Below, one piece after another: positions 18,631 through 25,875 of a stretch of 63,917 nt of DNA. The notes under the pieces are model-generated. The model saw nothing but the letters and a program-made list of their open reading frames with translations, did not search any database and was not told where the DNA came from. The stretch spans positions 1-63,917 of the forward strand of contig CAKSHP010000011.1 of the NCBI GenBank assembly GCA_934457145.1. Reading direction: 5' to 3'. The position numbers and the translations under genes are program-made. Origin of the DNA: an uncultured Clostridia bacterium. Its GTDB lineage: Bacteria > Bacillota > Clostridia > UBA1381 > UMGS1253. How positions within the stretch are numbered: position 1 is the stretch's first letter; each line of letters starts with the position of its first letter.

Positions 18631-18659
18631 AATATAACACCGTTTGAAAAAAATGTCAA
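18631..18659 (-). promoter_or_regulatory. gdhA promoter
   Basis: On the minus strand: TTGACA (18659-18654), 17-nt spacer, TATATT (18636-18631). Confidence 0.8.
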
Positions 18660-18660
18660 C

Positions 18661-18696
18661 GTTTTCATTAAAAAAAGTGGTTTTCATTAAAAAAAG
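18661..18696 (-). repeat. Tandem 17-bp repeat abutting the gdhA -35 box
   Basis: GTTTTCATTAAAAAAAG occurs at 18661-18677 and again at 18680-18696, identical and 19 nt apart (about two helical turns). It touches the upstream edge of the -35 box, the usual place for an activator or UP-element contact. Confidence 0.6.
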
Positions 18697-18716
18697 AAAG
18701 TGAAAAAAGTAAAATA

Positions 18717-18760
18717 AAATGATGATTGAACTTAAAAAATTAATTATTTAATCATCATTT
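18717..18760 (-). terminator. Terminator of the TSCPD gene
   Basis: AAAATGATGATT/AATCATCATTT arms around an AT-rich 21-nt loop; on the minus strand a T-rich run follows. It separates the TSCPD gene from the gdhA promoter. Confidence 0.6.
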
Positions 18761-18815
18761 CATTTTACTTTGTAAAAACACTTATTAAAATATTAAATAA
18801 CCGGCAAAAAACGTG

Positions 18816-19070
18816 TTATTTATTTGATTTATATTCTTTAAGCGCAGAAGCAAGCTGATCGGGACATGACGTATTTTTAAAACCGCATTTTATGCCGCTT
18901 AAAAGATTTATCACTTCATCAACCTTGCGCCCCTCGGCAAGTTTTGCAACGCCCTGTGTGTTGCCCGAACATCCGCCGACAAATTCAATTTTGTTAATCG
19001 TGTCGTTATCGGCGATATCAAGCTTTATCTCCATTGAACAAACGCCTTTCGGCTTAAATTTAAAATTCAT
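18816..19070 (-). CDS. TIGR03905-type TSCPD-domain protein
   Basis: An 84-residue soluble protein made almost entirely of a TSCPD domain; the name-giving motif appears as NTSCPDQLA near residue 68, and GGCSGNTQGV near 36 is also typical. The domain is found alone or at the end of class II ribonucleotide reductases, and stand-alone copies have no established function. Cys residues are at 11, 37, 60 and 67. ATG 19070 is preceded by GGGGAGAT. It lies after the rplT terminator and appears to be its own unit. Confidence 0.85.
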   Translation of the reverse strand: MNFKFKPKGVCSMEIKLDIADNDTINKIEFVGGCSGNTQGVAKLAEGRKVDEVINLLSGIKCGFKNTSCPDQLASALKEYKSNK

Positions 19071-19167
19071 AACTATCTCCCCGTTCTGCCGCATGGCGGC
19101 TGCGCGGACGGCAGGCATATTGCATATTACTTTCTAATGCCGAAAATCCGCTTGTGTTTAAGTGTAT

Positions 19168-19196
19168 AAAAAACAGCGGTAAAAACCGCTGTTTTA
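19168..19196 (-). terminator. Terminator of infC-rpmI-rplT
   Basis: AAAACAGCGG/CCGCTGTTTT stem with a 6-nt loop, followed by T residues on the minus strand. Confidence 0.85.
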
Positions 19197-19213
19197 AACA
19201 ACTGCAATTTAAT

Positions 19214-19567
19214 TTATCTTGCGCTCTTTGCTTTTTCAACCAAAGCAGTGAATGCAGCGGGATCTGCAATTGCGATTTCAGAAAGCATCTTTCTGTTGAT
19301 ATCGATGTTAGCCTTTTTAAGACCATCCATAAAAGTTGAATAATTCATGCCGTTTAATTTAGCGGCAGCGCTTATTCTTGCAATCCACAAACGGCGGAAA
19401 GCTCTCTTTTTCTGTTTTCTGCCGATGTATGCATATTTTAAAGATTTCATTACAGCCTGGCTTGCAGTTCTGTAGAGCTTGCTCTTAGCGCCGCGATAGC
19501 CCTTTGCAAGCTTTAATACCTTTTTATGTTTCTTTCTGGTGTTCAAAGCACCCTTTACTCTTGCCAT
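19214..19567 (-). CDS. rplT: 50S ribosomal protein L20
   Basis: Primary 23S rRNA-binding assembly protein, 117 residues, full length. Recognised from the basic N-terminus MARVKGALNTRKKHKKVLK and the motifs GYRGAKSKLYRTA and RDLWIxRI-like RRLWIARISAAA. It lies 24 nt after rpmI, the universal order. In Firmicutes L20 also represses this operon by binding the infC leader. Confidence 0.98.
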   Translation of the reverse strand: MARVKGALNTRKKHKKVLKLAKGYRGAKSKLYRTASQAVMKSLKYAYIGRKQKKRAFRRLWIARISAAAKLNGMNYSTFMDGLKKANIDINRKMLSEIAIADPAAFTALVEKAKSAR

Positions 19568-19591
19568 TGTATTTTCCCTTCTTTCCGAAAA

Positions 19592-19789
19592 TTATTTGTA
19601 TGGAATTAACTTTTTGATTGTTGCTTCGTTTGCGTGAGCAGCATAAGCGCTCTTGCGAAGACCTCTTTTTCTCTTTGTGGACTTCTTAGTTAAAATGTGG
19701 CTGCGAAATGCGCTGCCTCTTTTTACCTTTCCGGACTTTGTCAGAGAAAATCTTTTAGCAGCTCCTCTATGAGTCTTTATTTTAGGCAT
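19592..19789 (-). CDS. rpmI: 50S ribosomal protein L35
   Basis: Small basic ribosomal protein, 65 residues, full length. It begins MPKIKTHRGAAKRFSLTKSG and has the family stretch HILTKKSTKRKRGLRK. It sits between infC and rplT (gaps of 59 and 24 nt) in the conserved operon. Confidence 0.98.
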   Translation of the reverse strand: MPKIKTHRGAAKRFSLTKSGKVKRGSAFRSHILTKKSTKRKRGLRKSAYAAHANEATIKKLIPYK

Positions 19790-19848
19790 TTAAATACACT
19801 CCTTCCAATTCAAATACAGAATTTTTTTATGAAAATATCAGATGCGGA

Positions 19849-20361
19849 TCACGCCTTGGGAACCATAACCATAGCCATGTTTCTGCCCTCAAGCTTTGCG
19901 CCTTTTTCCACGGTGCCGAATTCCTTTGCGCCGTCGGCGAAACGATCCAAAAGCTCACCGCCGATTGAACTGTGATGAATTTCGCGGCCGCGGAAACGAA
20001 CCGTTACTTTAACCTTGTTGCCGGCTTTTAAAAACTTAATGGCAGCGTTTAGCTTTGTTTCGAAATCATGCGTATCGATAGCAGGCGACAAGCGCACCTC
20101 TTTAATATCGATCACTTTTTGGTTTTTGCGGTTTTCCTTTTCACGCTTTGCAACTTCAAATTTGTACTTACCGTAGTCCATTATTTTGCACACGGGAGGA
20201 TTTGCGCCGGGAGCAATCTTAACCAAGTCAAGGTTTGCATCGTCTGCCATCTGCTGGGCAGTTGCTATTGCGACAACGCCGACCTGATTGCCGTCCGCTC
20301 CGATAAGGCGAACCTCTTTATCACGGATTTCCTCATTGATTTGCTGTTCCTTGCTACTGAT
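19849..20361 (-). CDS. infC: Translation initiation factor IF-3, unusual ATC start
   Basis: Binds the 30S subunit, blocks premature 50S joining and proofreads the start codon. The mature protein has 170 residues: N-domain with INEEIRDKEVRLIGADG, lysine-rich linker, C-domain with IDTHDFETKLNAA and VTVRFRGREI. The family begins about six residues before INEEIR. There the sequence has GGTGAT, four T, then ATC (20361-20359), so the likely start is the rare codon ATC, as infC is known to use AUU/AUC/AUA for self-regulation. An ATG lies 12 nt further upstream (20373) without a binding site of its own. Followed by rpmI and rplT. Confidence 0.93.
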   Translation of the reverse strand: MSSKEQQINEEIRDKEVRLIGADGNQVGVVAIATAQQMADDANLDLVKIAPGANPPVCKIMDYGKYKFEVAKREKENRKNQKVIDIKEVRLSPAIDTHDFETKLNAAIKFLKAGNKVKVTVRFRGREIHHSSIGGELLDRFADGAKEFGTVEKGAKLEGRNMAMVMVPKA

Positions 20362-20379
20362 AAAAATCACCATCCAAAA

Positions 20380-20546
20380 ATTATTTTGCGTTTTGCAATA
20401 AAAAAACGGATAAGCTTTGTAACAAACTTTCCGCAAATAAACGCACACACAAAAAACGGCACAAGACCGAAAGTGCAAAATATTTTACCGCTGCCGGCTT
20501 TCGCCGCAGGGTGAGAGCGAAAAATCAGATACTCTGCTTTGTTTTC
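20380..20546 (-). promoter_or_regulatory. Probable L20-binding leader with attenuator
   Basis: The transcript leader between the promoter and infC is about 180 nt and structured. It has a GC-rich core (CTGCGGCGAAAGCCGGCAGCGG) and, below it, GCAC..GTGC followed by CGTTTTTT, a terminator-like hairpin. Position and layout match the L20 leader of Firmicutes, where L20 binding favours termination. The assignment rests on context; I cannot align it to the family. Confidence 0.55.
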
Positions 20547-20552
20547 GTAAAT

Positions 20553-20581
20553 ATTATACACTTGTTTTTCCCTCGTGTCAA
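20553..20581 (-). promoter_or_regulatory. infC operon promoter
   Basis: Minus strand TTGACA (20581-20576), 17-nt spacer, TATAAT (20558-20553): a perfect sigma-A consensus. Confidence 0.85.
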
Positions 20582-20685
20582 GAGTTTTTTTCAAAAAAAC
20601 AGTAATTTTTATAAAAATGGCGGCATATAATAAAATTAGGCTTTTATATCATATAAAAAAATAAAACGAAAGGCAATGAAAATAT

Positions 20686-22506
20686 ATGTGTTCTATATGT
20701 GCTTCAATTGATTTTACAAATGCGCCCAACAACAGTCTAAACGAGCAAATGAGCCTTACCATGCGCCACCGCGGACCCGATGCATCCGGAAATTTCAGCT
20801 CCGGCGCCGTGAGCTTTTCGCATAACAGACTGTCGGTTATAGATATAGAAAACGGTGCGCAGCCTATGAGTGCCGTGTATAAAAAAAATAACTACACAAT
20901 TATATATAACGGCGAAATATATAATGCCGACGAATTAAGAAGCGAGCTTTTAAAATATGATGTCGGCTTTAAAACGTCTTGCGATACGGAGGTTGTTTTA
21001 TACAGCTACATAATATACGGCAATGAATGTGCCAGACATTTAAACGGAATATTTTCATTTGTTATATATGACGAGAGCAAAAACTGCGTCTTTATGGCGC
21101 GTGACAGATTCGGAGTAAAGCCGCTTTTTTATGCTTTTTCGGGAAACTGCATGCTTGTGGCATCGGAAATAAAAGCGCTTTTAAAGCATCCGGCGGTGAG
21201 CAGCGAAATTGATAAATACGGGCTTTGGCAGCTTTTGTATCTTTCGCCCGTGACAATAAACGGCAGCGGCGTGTTTAAAAATATATTTGAAATTGAACCT
21301 GCCTGCTGCGCCGTGTATGACGAAAACGGGCTTAAAATTGAAAAATACTGGACTCTCAAAGCACAGGAATTTAAGGAAACTCCGGCAGAGGCGGCATACC
21401 GCACAAACTATCTTCTAACCGACGCTGTAAAACGGCAGCTTGTAAGCGATGTCCCGCTTTGCACATTTTTGTCCGGCGGTATTGATTCTTCGGTTATAAG
21501 CGCGGTTGCGTCAAAGTATTACCGTCAGGAGGGAAAAAAGCTTTGTACATACTCGTTTGAATATGAAGGCAACAAAACAAATTTTCATTCCACTCTTTTT
21601 CAGCCTCAGGGCGATGATGAGTATGCCGTGTACATGGCAAAGTTTATAGGAAGCGACCACAGCGTCTTAACCGCGCCGACCAAAGCCGTGGCAGATTATC
21701 TTTATAATGCCGTTGATGCAAGAGACTTTCCCGGTCAGGCGGATATCGATTCGTCGCTTTTATATTTTTGCAGGCAGATAAAAAAGAACCACACAGTTGC
21801 CCTGTCGGGTGAATGTGCAGATGAAATTTTCGGCGGATACCCCTGGTTTTACAGACCTGAAATGCTTTTAAGAGATTTCTTTCCATGGATTCATGAGCCT
21901 AAGCTTCGAATAAGCCTGTTTAATGATGATATCGCCAAAGCAGACGAGGGATATGAATATATTTCGTATGTCTATAAAAAAAGTCTGCAATCATGCGATT
22001 GTCTTGAAAGCGACTCGTGTCAGATGAAATCGTCGAGAATTGCAACGTGTCTTAGTGTAAACTATTTTATGACTTCGCTTCTTGAAAGAAAAGACCGCAT
22101 GAGCATGGCAAGCGGAGTTGAAGTTCGTGTACCATTTGCAGACCACAGAATTTTAGAATATGTCTATAATGTGCCGTGGAAGATAAAATTTGAAAACGGT
22201 GTTGAAAAAGCACTTTTAAGAAATGCCATGAAAGATTTTCTGCCCGACAAAATACTGCACAGAAAGAAAAGCCCGTACCCGAAAACGCATAACCCGGAAT
22301 ATGAAAAAACAGTATATTCTTATTTAAAAGAGAGAATGGATAAAAACAGTCCGATAAACGATATAATCGATAAAAAGGTTTTAAGCGCAGTTTTAAAAGA
22401 AGAAAACCACACCTGGTTCGGACAGCTCATGTCGCGTCCGCAGCTGATAGCGTGGCTTTTGCAGCTTGATTACTGGCTCGAAAAATATAATGTAAATATA
22501 GTGTGA
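20686..22506 (+). CDS. asnB: Asparagine synthetase, glutamine-hydrolysing
   Basis: Makes asparagine from aspartate, glutamine and ATP. It has 606 residues in two domains. The N-terminal glutaminase has the nucleophile Cys2 (MCSICASIDF) and MRHRGPDASG; the C-terminal synthetase has the ATP pyrophosphatase loop FLSGGIDSSVISA (near 265) and GECADEIFGGYPW. DRMSMASGVEVRVPF is also typical. Single gene between the infC promoter region and a terminator. Confidence 0.95.
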   Translation: MCSICASIDFTNAPNNSLNEQMSLTMRHRGPDASGNFSSGAVSFSHNRLSVIDIENGAQPMSAVYKKNNYTIIYNGEIYNADELRSELLKYDVGFKTSCDTEVVLYSYIIYGNECARHLNGIFSFVIYDESKNCVFMARDRFGVKPLFYAFSGNCMLVASEIKALLKHPAVSSEIDKYGLWQLLYLSPVTINGSGVFKNIFEIEPACCAVYDENGLKIEKYWTLKAQEFKETPAEAAYRTNYLLTDAVKRQLVSDVPLCTFLSGGIDSSVISAVASKYYRQEGKKLCTYSFEYEGNKTNFHSTLFQPQGDDEYAVYMAKFIGSDHSVLTAPTKAVADYLYNAVDARDFPGQADIDSSLLYFCRQIKKNHTVALSGECADEIFGGYPWFYRPEMLLRDFFPWIHEPKLRISLFNDDIAKADEGYEYISYVYKKSLQSCDCLESDSCQMKSSRIATCLSVNYFMTSLLERKDRMSMASGVEVRVPFADHRILEYVYNVPWKIKFENGVEKALLRNAMKDFLPDKILHRKKSPYPKTHNPEYEKTVYSYLKERMDKNSPINDIIDKKVLSAVLKEENHTWFGQLMSRPQLIAWLLQLDYWLEKYNVNIV

Positions 22507-22514
22507 TTGCATAT

Positions 22515-22544
22515 AAAAAAGGCGGCTGTTTTCGGCCGCCTTTA
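22515..22544. terminator. Terminator between convergent asnB and a small exported gene
   Basis: AAAGGCGGC/GCCGCCTTT stem with an 8-nt loop containing TTTT, A-tract upstream, T and AT-rich sequence downstream. Confidence 0.75.
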
Positions 22545-22549
22545 AAATT

Positions 22550-22933
22550 TTACTCAATATCGCCTAAATCTTCAATTCCATCGCCCTGATCAAAGATTAT
22601 GTCATCATATGTTATATCGGTTGATTTGCAAAGCGGTTTGATATTTTCCAGATCTTCAAAAACCATAAATCTGAGCGTTGTATAAGTTCCGTCATACTGC
22701 AATGTGGCTTTTCCGTCCGTAAAGGAAAGGGGAGCCGTCTTGCAAATAACCATTTTGTTATCTGCATCAAAATCCGCCCAAACACCAACGGCGCTTGAAC
22801 CGCTTTCGCCGCTTACGCTCATGGTTACGGAAGAAACGGTTTTCTTATCAACCGATACGTTAAAGTCTGCTGCAAAACACGAAAACTGAAATGCCAAAAT
22901 AAATGATACGGCTAAAAATACTAATTTTTTCAT
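22550..22933 (-). CDS. Small exported protein of unknown function
   Basis: A 127-residue protein starting with a signal peptide (MKKLVFLAVSFILAF, cleavage near CFAA). The mature part is acidic and beta-rich with a central VWADFDADNKMVICK and no domain I recognise. It has no sorting motif or membrane anchor, so it should be released or loosely attached. Start chosen at the signal peptide (22933); an in-frame ATG at 22969 would add a non-hydrophobic stretch. It has its own promoter. Confidence 0.65.
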   Translation of the reverse strand: MKKLVFLAVSFILAFQFSCFAADFNVSVDKKTVSSVTMSVSGESGSSAVGVWADFDADNKMVICKTAPLSFTDGKATLQYDGTYTTLRFMVFEDLENIKPLCKSTDITYDDIIFDQGDGIEDLGDIE

Positions 22934-22973
22934 TAAACAATCTCTCCCAGCATAAATTAAATTCTTCATATTG

Positions 22974-23003
22974 AGTATACCATAAATTTGTGAAATGTGT
23001 CAA
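22974..23003 (-). promoter_or_regulatory. Promoter of the small exported gene
   Basis: Minus strand TTGACA (23003-22998), 18-nt spacer, TATACT (22979-22974), about 40 nt before the start codon. Confidence 0.65.
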
Positions 23004-23072
23004 TAGTTTTGCCAAAGTTTAATGCCGAATTTGTGCACAAAATTACACTGTAAAATTTGTGCATAAATACAA

Positions 23073-23711
23073 TTAAAATTTTGCCTCACATCTGTATATG
23101 GGCTGACCTTTGTCGGAAAAAGCCTTTTCATATTCCGTTACAACATTGTTTTCAAATCCGCTTTTGTGCAAATCAAGCGTGATGTTTTTAAGTCTTAATC
23201 CAAAGTCTGCAAACGAATTTAAAGAAAATTCAAAAAGCGGCGCGTTATCTGTTTTTAAGTGAAGCTCTCCGCCGCGCTTCAGCAGTTTTTTATACATTTC
23301 AAGAAATGTTTTATATGTCAGACGGCGCTTTTTGTGACCGCTTTTGTGCCATGGATCGCAAAAATTTATATATATTCGGTCGCACTTTGTTTTAGAGTCA
23401 AACTCGTTTAAAAATGCGGCATCGCCCCGCACAAATTTAACGTTTTTCAAATTTTCGTTTTTGATTTTTTCGGCTGCCATCAAAAGCACATCGGAATTTT
23501 TTTCTATTGCAAGAAAGTTTACGTTCGGCAAAAGCTTTGCCATACCGCACACAAACGAACCCTTTCCGCAGCCGATTTCAATGTGGAGCGGCTTTCTTTT
23601 GTTCGGAAAAATCGATTTTATATCGTTTTTATAATCTGTGATGTTTGGTATAATGTAATCTGAGCAGTTGTCAAGCCGCTGCTCGCGGTGTTTTTTTCTT
23701 CTCATTCTCAT
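23073..23711 (-). CDS. trmB: tRNA (guanine-46-N7)-methyltransferase
   Basis: Methylates G46 in the tRNA variable loop using SAM. It has 212 residues, the normal size. The SAM site is IEIGCGKGSFVCGMA (near 45-59), followed by FLAIEKNSDVL and, in the catalytic region, FCDPWHKSGHKKRRL where the usual motif is DPWPKxxHxKRR. The C-terminal TEYEKAF substrate motif is also present. It lies 20 nt after comF on the same strand. Confidence 0.95.
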   Translation of the reverse strand: MRMRRKKHREQRLDNCSDYIIPNITDYKNDIKSIFPNKRKPLHIEIGCGKGSFVCGMAKLLPNVNFLAIEKNSDVLLMAAEKIKNENLKNVKFVRGDAAFLNEFDSKTKCDRIYINFCDPWHKSGHKKRRLTYKTFLEMYKKLLKRGGELHLKTDNAPLFEFSLNSFADFGLRLKNITLDLHKSGFENNVVTEYEKAFSDKGQPIYRCEAKF

Positions 23712-23731
23712 AGCTGATGTTTCCTTTTTAT

Positions 23732-24481
23732 TTAAGTAGTTTTTGATTTTATGAGCAAACCCGAAGACGCACGGCGCGATAACTCAGAGTTAAACACAGT
23801 TTTTGCCGCAGATGCGCAAACAACCTTGCTTGCACCGGCAAGATACAGATTTTTTGCACATTCGTTAAGAGTTGCCCCGGTTGTGCAAACATCGTCTACA
23901 AGCAAAATTTTCTTTTTGTCAACAGGTTTTTGATATGAAAAGCTGTTTTCAACGTTTTTTATTCTGCCGGCAAAATTTTTAAGGCTTTGAGCCTGTTTTT
24001 CGTTTGTACGGATTAAAATATCGTCTGCAAACTCCGCGTTTTCAACGCAAAGATTTTTCGCAATAAGCCAAGCCGGGTTGTATCCTCTCTTTTTTAGCTT
24101 CTTTTTTCCCGACGGCACACAGGTTACAATGTCAAAATCTTCGGATTTGTAAATGTCTGATAATGCATAATCTAAAAAGTGCGAAAATGTTTTTGCATAA
24201 TAAGGGCGCGAGCGGAATTTGAAATTGTAAATCGCTTTGCGAACGCAGCCTTTGTACTCTAACGGCGATATCACAAAATTGTTCGACTTGCCAAAAGTCT
24301 CATAACAGCAGTCCTTTGTCGGCTTTGAAAAATAAAGCATGCATAGTATGCAGCAGAAAATCTCGCTGTCGGCGGCAATTTTTTGCCCGCAGAAAATGCA
24401 TTTTGCCGGAAAAAGAAAATCTATTAAATTGTTATATATCTTCTTAACCGATTTGCCACAAGAACGCATTTTATTTTTCAC
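23732..24481 (-). CDS. ComF-family phosphoribosyltransferase-like protein
   Basis: Cytoplasmic protein of 249 residues linked in other bacteria to DNA uptake. The N-terminus has a zinc-finger-like Cys set (CIFCGQ and CCILC), and the C-terminal half carries the PRPP loop ILLVDDVCTTGATLNECA of type I phosphoribosyltransferases. The start is GTG with AAAGG a few nt upstream. It precedes trmB. The function in competence is an inference from the family; no other late-competence gene is next to it. Confidence 0.9.
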   Translation of the reverse strand: MKNKMRSCGKSVKKIYNNLIDFLFPAKCIFCGQKIAADSEIFCCILCMLYFSKPTKDCCYETFGKSNNFVISPLEYKGCVRKAIYNFKFRSRPYYAKTFSHFLDYALSDIYKSEDFDIVTCVPSGKKKLKKRGYNPAWLIAKNLCVENAEFADDILIRTNEKQAQSLKNFAGRIKNVENSFSYQKPVDKKKILLVDDVCTTGATLNECAKNLYLAGASKVVCASAAKTVFNSELSRRASSGLLIKSKTT

Positions 24482-24691
24482 AGCCTTTCTGATAAAGCAT
24501 AGTAAAAATATTTTTCAAAAAAGTAAAAAAACAGCTTTGCGCGATTTTAAAACTTATTTAAAATAACGCATACAGTATAGCATAAAAAACAATTTAAGTC
24601 AAATAATATGTTAAAAGCATTTAAAAAATTGCCTGTTTGACATCTGTCATTAACAATCGAACAAAAAAGTTTTGATAATCAAAAAAAATCC

Positions 24692-24720
24692 TTGACAAAC
24701 ACGCAAAAGAGTAGTATAAT
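24692..24720 (+). promoter_or_regulatory. tRNA-Pro promoter
   Basis: TTGACA (24692-24697), 17-nt spacer, TATAAT (24715-24720). A perfect consensus 22 nt before the tRNA. The remaining part of 24482-24690 is AT-rich with nothing recognisable. Confidence 0.85.
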
Positions 24721-24741
24721 AATCAATGCGGTTAAAAATAT

Positions 24742-24817
24742 CTGGGTGTGGCGCAGTTGGTAGCGTGCTTGAATGGGGTTCAAGAGGCCGGGAGTTCAAG
24801 TCTCCCCACTCAGACCA
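24742..24817 (+). tRNA. tRNA-Pro(GGG)
   Basis: Cloverleaf with acceptor CTGGGTG/CACTCAG (C1-G72, as in bacterial tRNA-Pro), anticodon stem CTTGA/TCAAG and loop ATGGGGT giving anticodon GGG. T-loop AGTTCAAGTCT. Discriminator A and CCA are encoded. Confidence 0.94.
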
Positions 24818-24820
24818 GAA

Positions 24821-24856
24821 ATCGGCAAGTGTGAAAGTGCTTGCCGATTTTTATTT
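24821..24856 (+). terminator. tRNA-Pro terminator
   Basis: ATCGGCAAG/CTTGCCGAT stem, 10-nt loop, then TTTTTATTTTTT. Confidence 0.85.
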
Positions 24857-24928
24857 TTTCTAAAAGCAAACCTGTTGATTTTTGAAAATCTCATAATAAA
24901 AAATATCTTTGCTGCTTGAATTTGCACA

Positions 24929-24965
24929 CAAAAAAATCGGTATAACGCATATGCGTTATACCGAT
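24929..24965 (-). terminator. tRNA-Thr terminator
   Basis: Perfect 30-bp palindrome at 24936-24965 (ATCGGTATAACGCAT and its complement), followed on the minus strand by T7. Confidence 0.85.
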
Positions 24966-24966
24966 C

Positions 24967-25041
24967 TGGAGCTACTGGTCAGAATCGAACTGACAACCTG
25001 CTCATTACGAATGAGCTGCTCTGCCATTGAGCCACAGTAGC
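24967..25041 (-). tRNA. tRNA-Thr(CGT)
   Basis: Minus-strand cloverleaf: acceptor GCTACTG/CAGTAGC, anticodon stem GCTCA/TGAGC, loop TTCGTAA giving anticodon CGT. T-arm TCAGTTCGATTCTGA. Discriminator T and encoded CCA. It converges on tRNA-Pro. Confidence 0.94.
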
Positions 25042-25062
25042 AAAATTTTTCAAGCGAATACT

Positions 25063-25091
25063 ATTATAGCACAGAATTTATTTGAAATCAA
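25063..25091 (-). promoter_or_regulatory. tRNA-Thr promoter
   Basis: Minus strand TTGATT (25091-25086), 17-nt spacer, TATAAT (25068-25063). Confidence 0.7.
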
Positions 25092-25202
25092 GACATTTTA
25101 AAAAAAAAATAAAAAAAGTGTGAAAAAGAAGGAAAAACAAAGAAGTGCGGCGGCAAAATAAGTTTCACTTTTCCGCCGCACTTCCTTGAAGATAAGCATA
25201 GC

Positions 25203-25856
25203 CTAACCTTTCACAACGCTCACATATTTTTCTGCAAGCTTTGAAATTTCGTCCCAGTTGTTTTCTTTTATCATCTTTTTGTTTGTTATATTAGAGCCTA
25301 TTCCGAAGCCGCAAACGCCTGCCTCTAAATAATCATTCATGTTTGTTTCGTCAATTCCGCCGACAGCCAGAAACTTAATGTTTGAAAGCGGCGCCGAAAC
25401 TGCCTTTATATAGCTTGCGCCCAAATTAACCGAAGGGAAAATTTTAACAAAGTCCGCGCCGCAGCGGTGAGCCGTTTGAATTTCGCTCGGAGTTACCGCA
25501 CCGGGGATTGAAACCAAACCGCACTCACAGGTCTTTTTAATAACAGCATCATAAGTGTCGGGCGAAATTATAAATTTACCGCCGGCATTTTTCGTAAGCT
25601 CAACCTGGCTTTCTTTTACCGTCGTTCCTGAACCGATAAGCATTTTATCTTTAAAGTGATCGGCAAGCATTTTTATGTTTTGCGCCGTCTGCTCATCTGT
25701 CGGGCTTTGGTTTGCATCATAGGTGATTTCCAAAAGACGTATACCGCCGTTATACATTGCCTCTGCAAGAGGAATTAGCTTGTCTTTTTCAACGCCCCGA
25801 ACTATAACGATTATTTTTTCTTTTTCTATTAAATCAATTATTTCTTGTTTGTTCAT
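25203..25856 (-). CDS. KDPG/KHG-type 2-keto-3-deoxy-acid aldolase
   Basis: Class I aldolase of 217 residues, normal for the Eda family. It splits 2-keto-3-deoxy acids (phosphogluconate type or related) into pyruvate and an aldehyde. The Schiff-base Lys lies in GADFVKIFPS, the catalytic Glu in GGIRLLEITYD, and the substrate Arg in IVRGVEK; GSGTTVK and AVGGID are further family marks. Last gene of the six-gene cluster, 19 nt after the DUF1116 gene. The pathway suggests a non-phosphorylated or phosphorylated sugar-acid substrate; sequence alone does not decide. Confidence 0.92.
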   Translation of the reverse strand: MNKQEIIDLIEKEKIIVIVRGVEKDKLIPLAEAMYNGGIRLLEITYDANQSPTDEQTAQNIKMLADHFKDKMLIGSGTTVKESQVELTKNAGGKFIISPDTYDAVIKKTCECGLVSIPGAVTPSEIQTAHRCGADFVKIFPSVNLGASYIKAVSAPLSNIKFLAVGGIDETNMNDYLEAGVCGFGIGSNITNKKMIKENNWDEISKLAEKYVSVVKG

Positions 25857-25875
25857 GTTAACCCTCCAAATCCTG

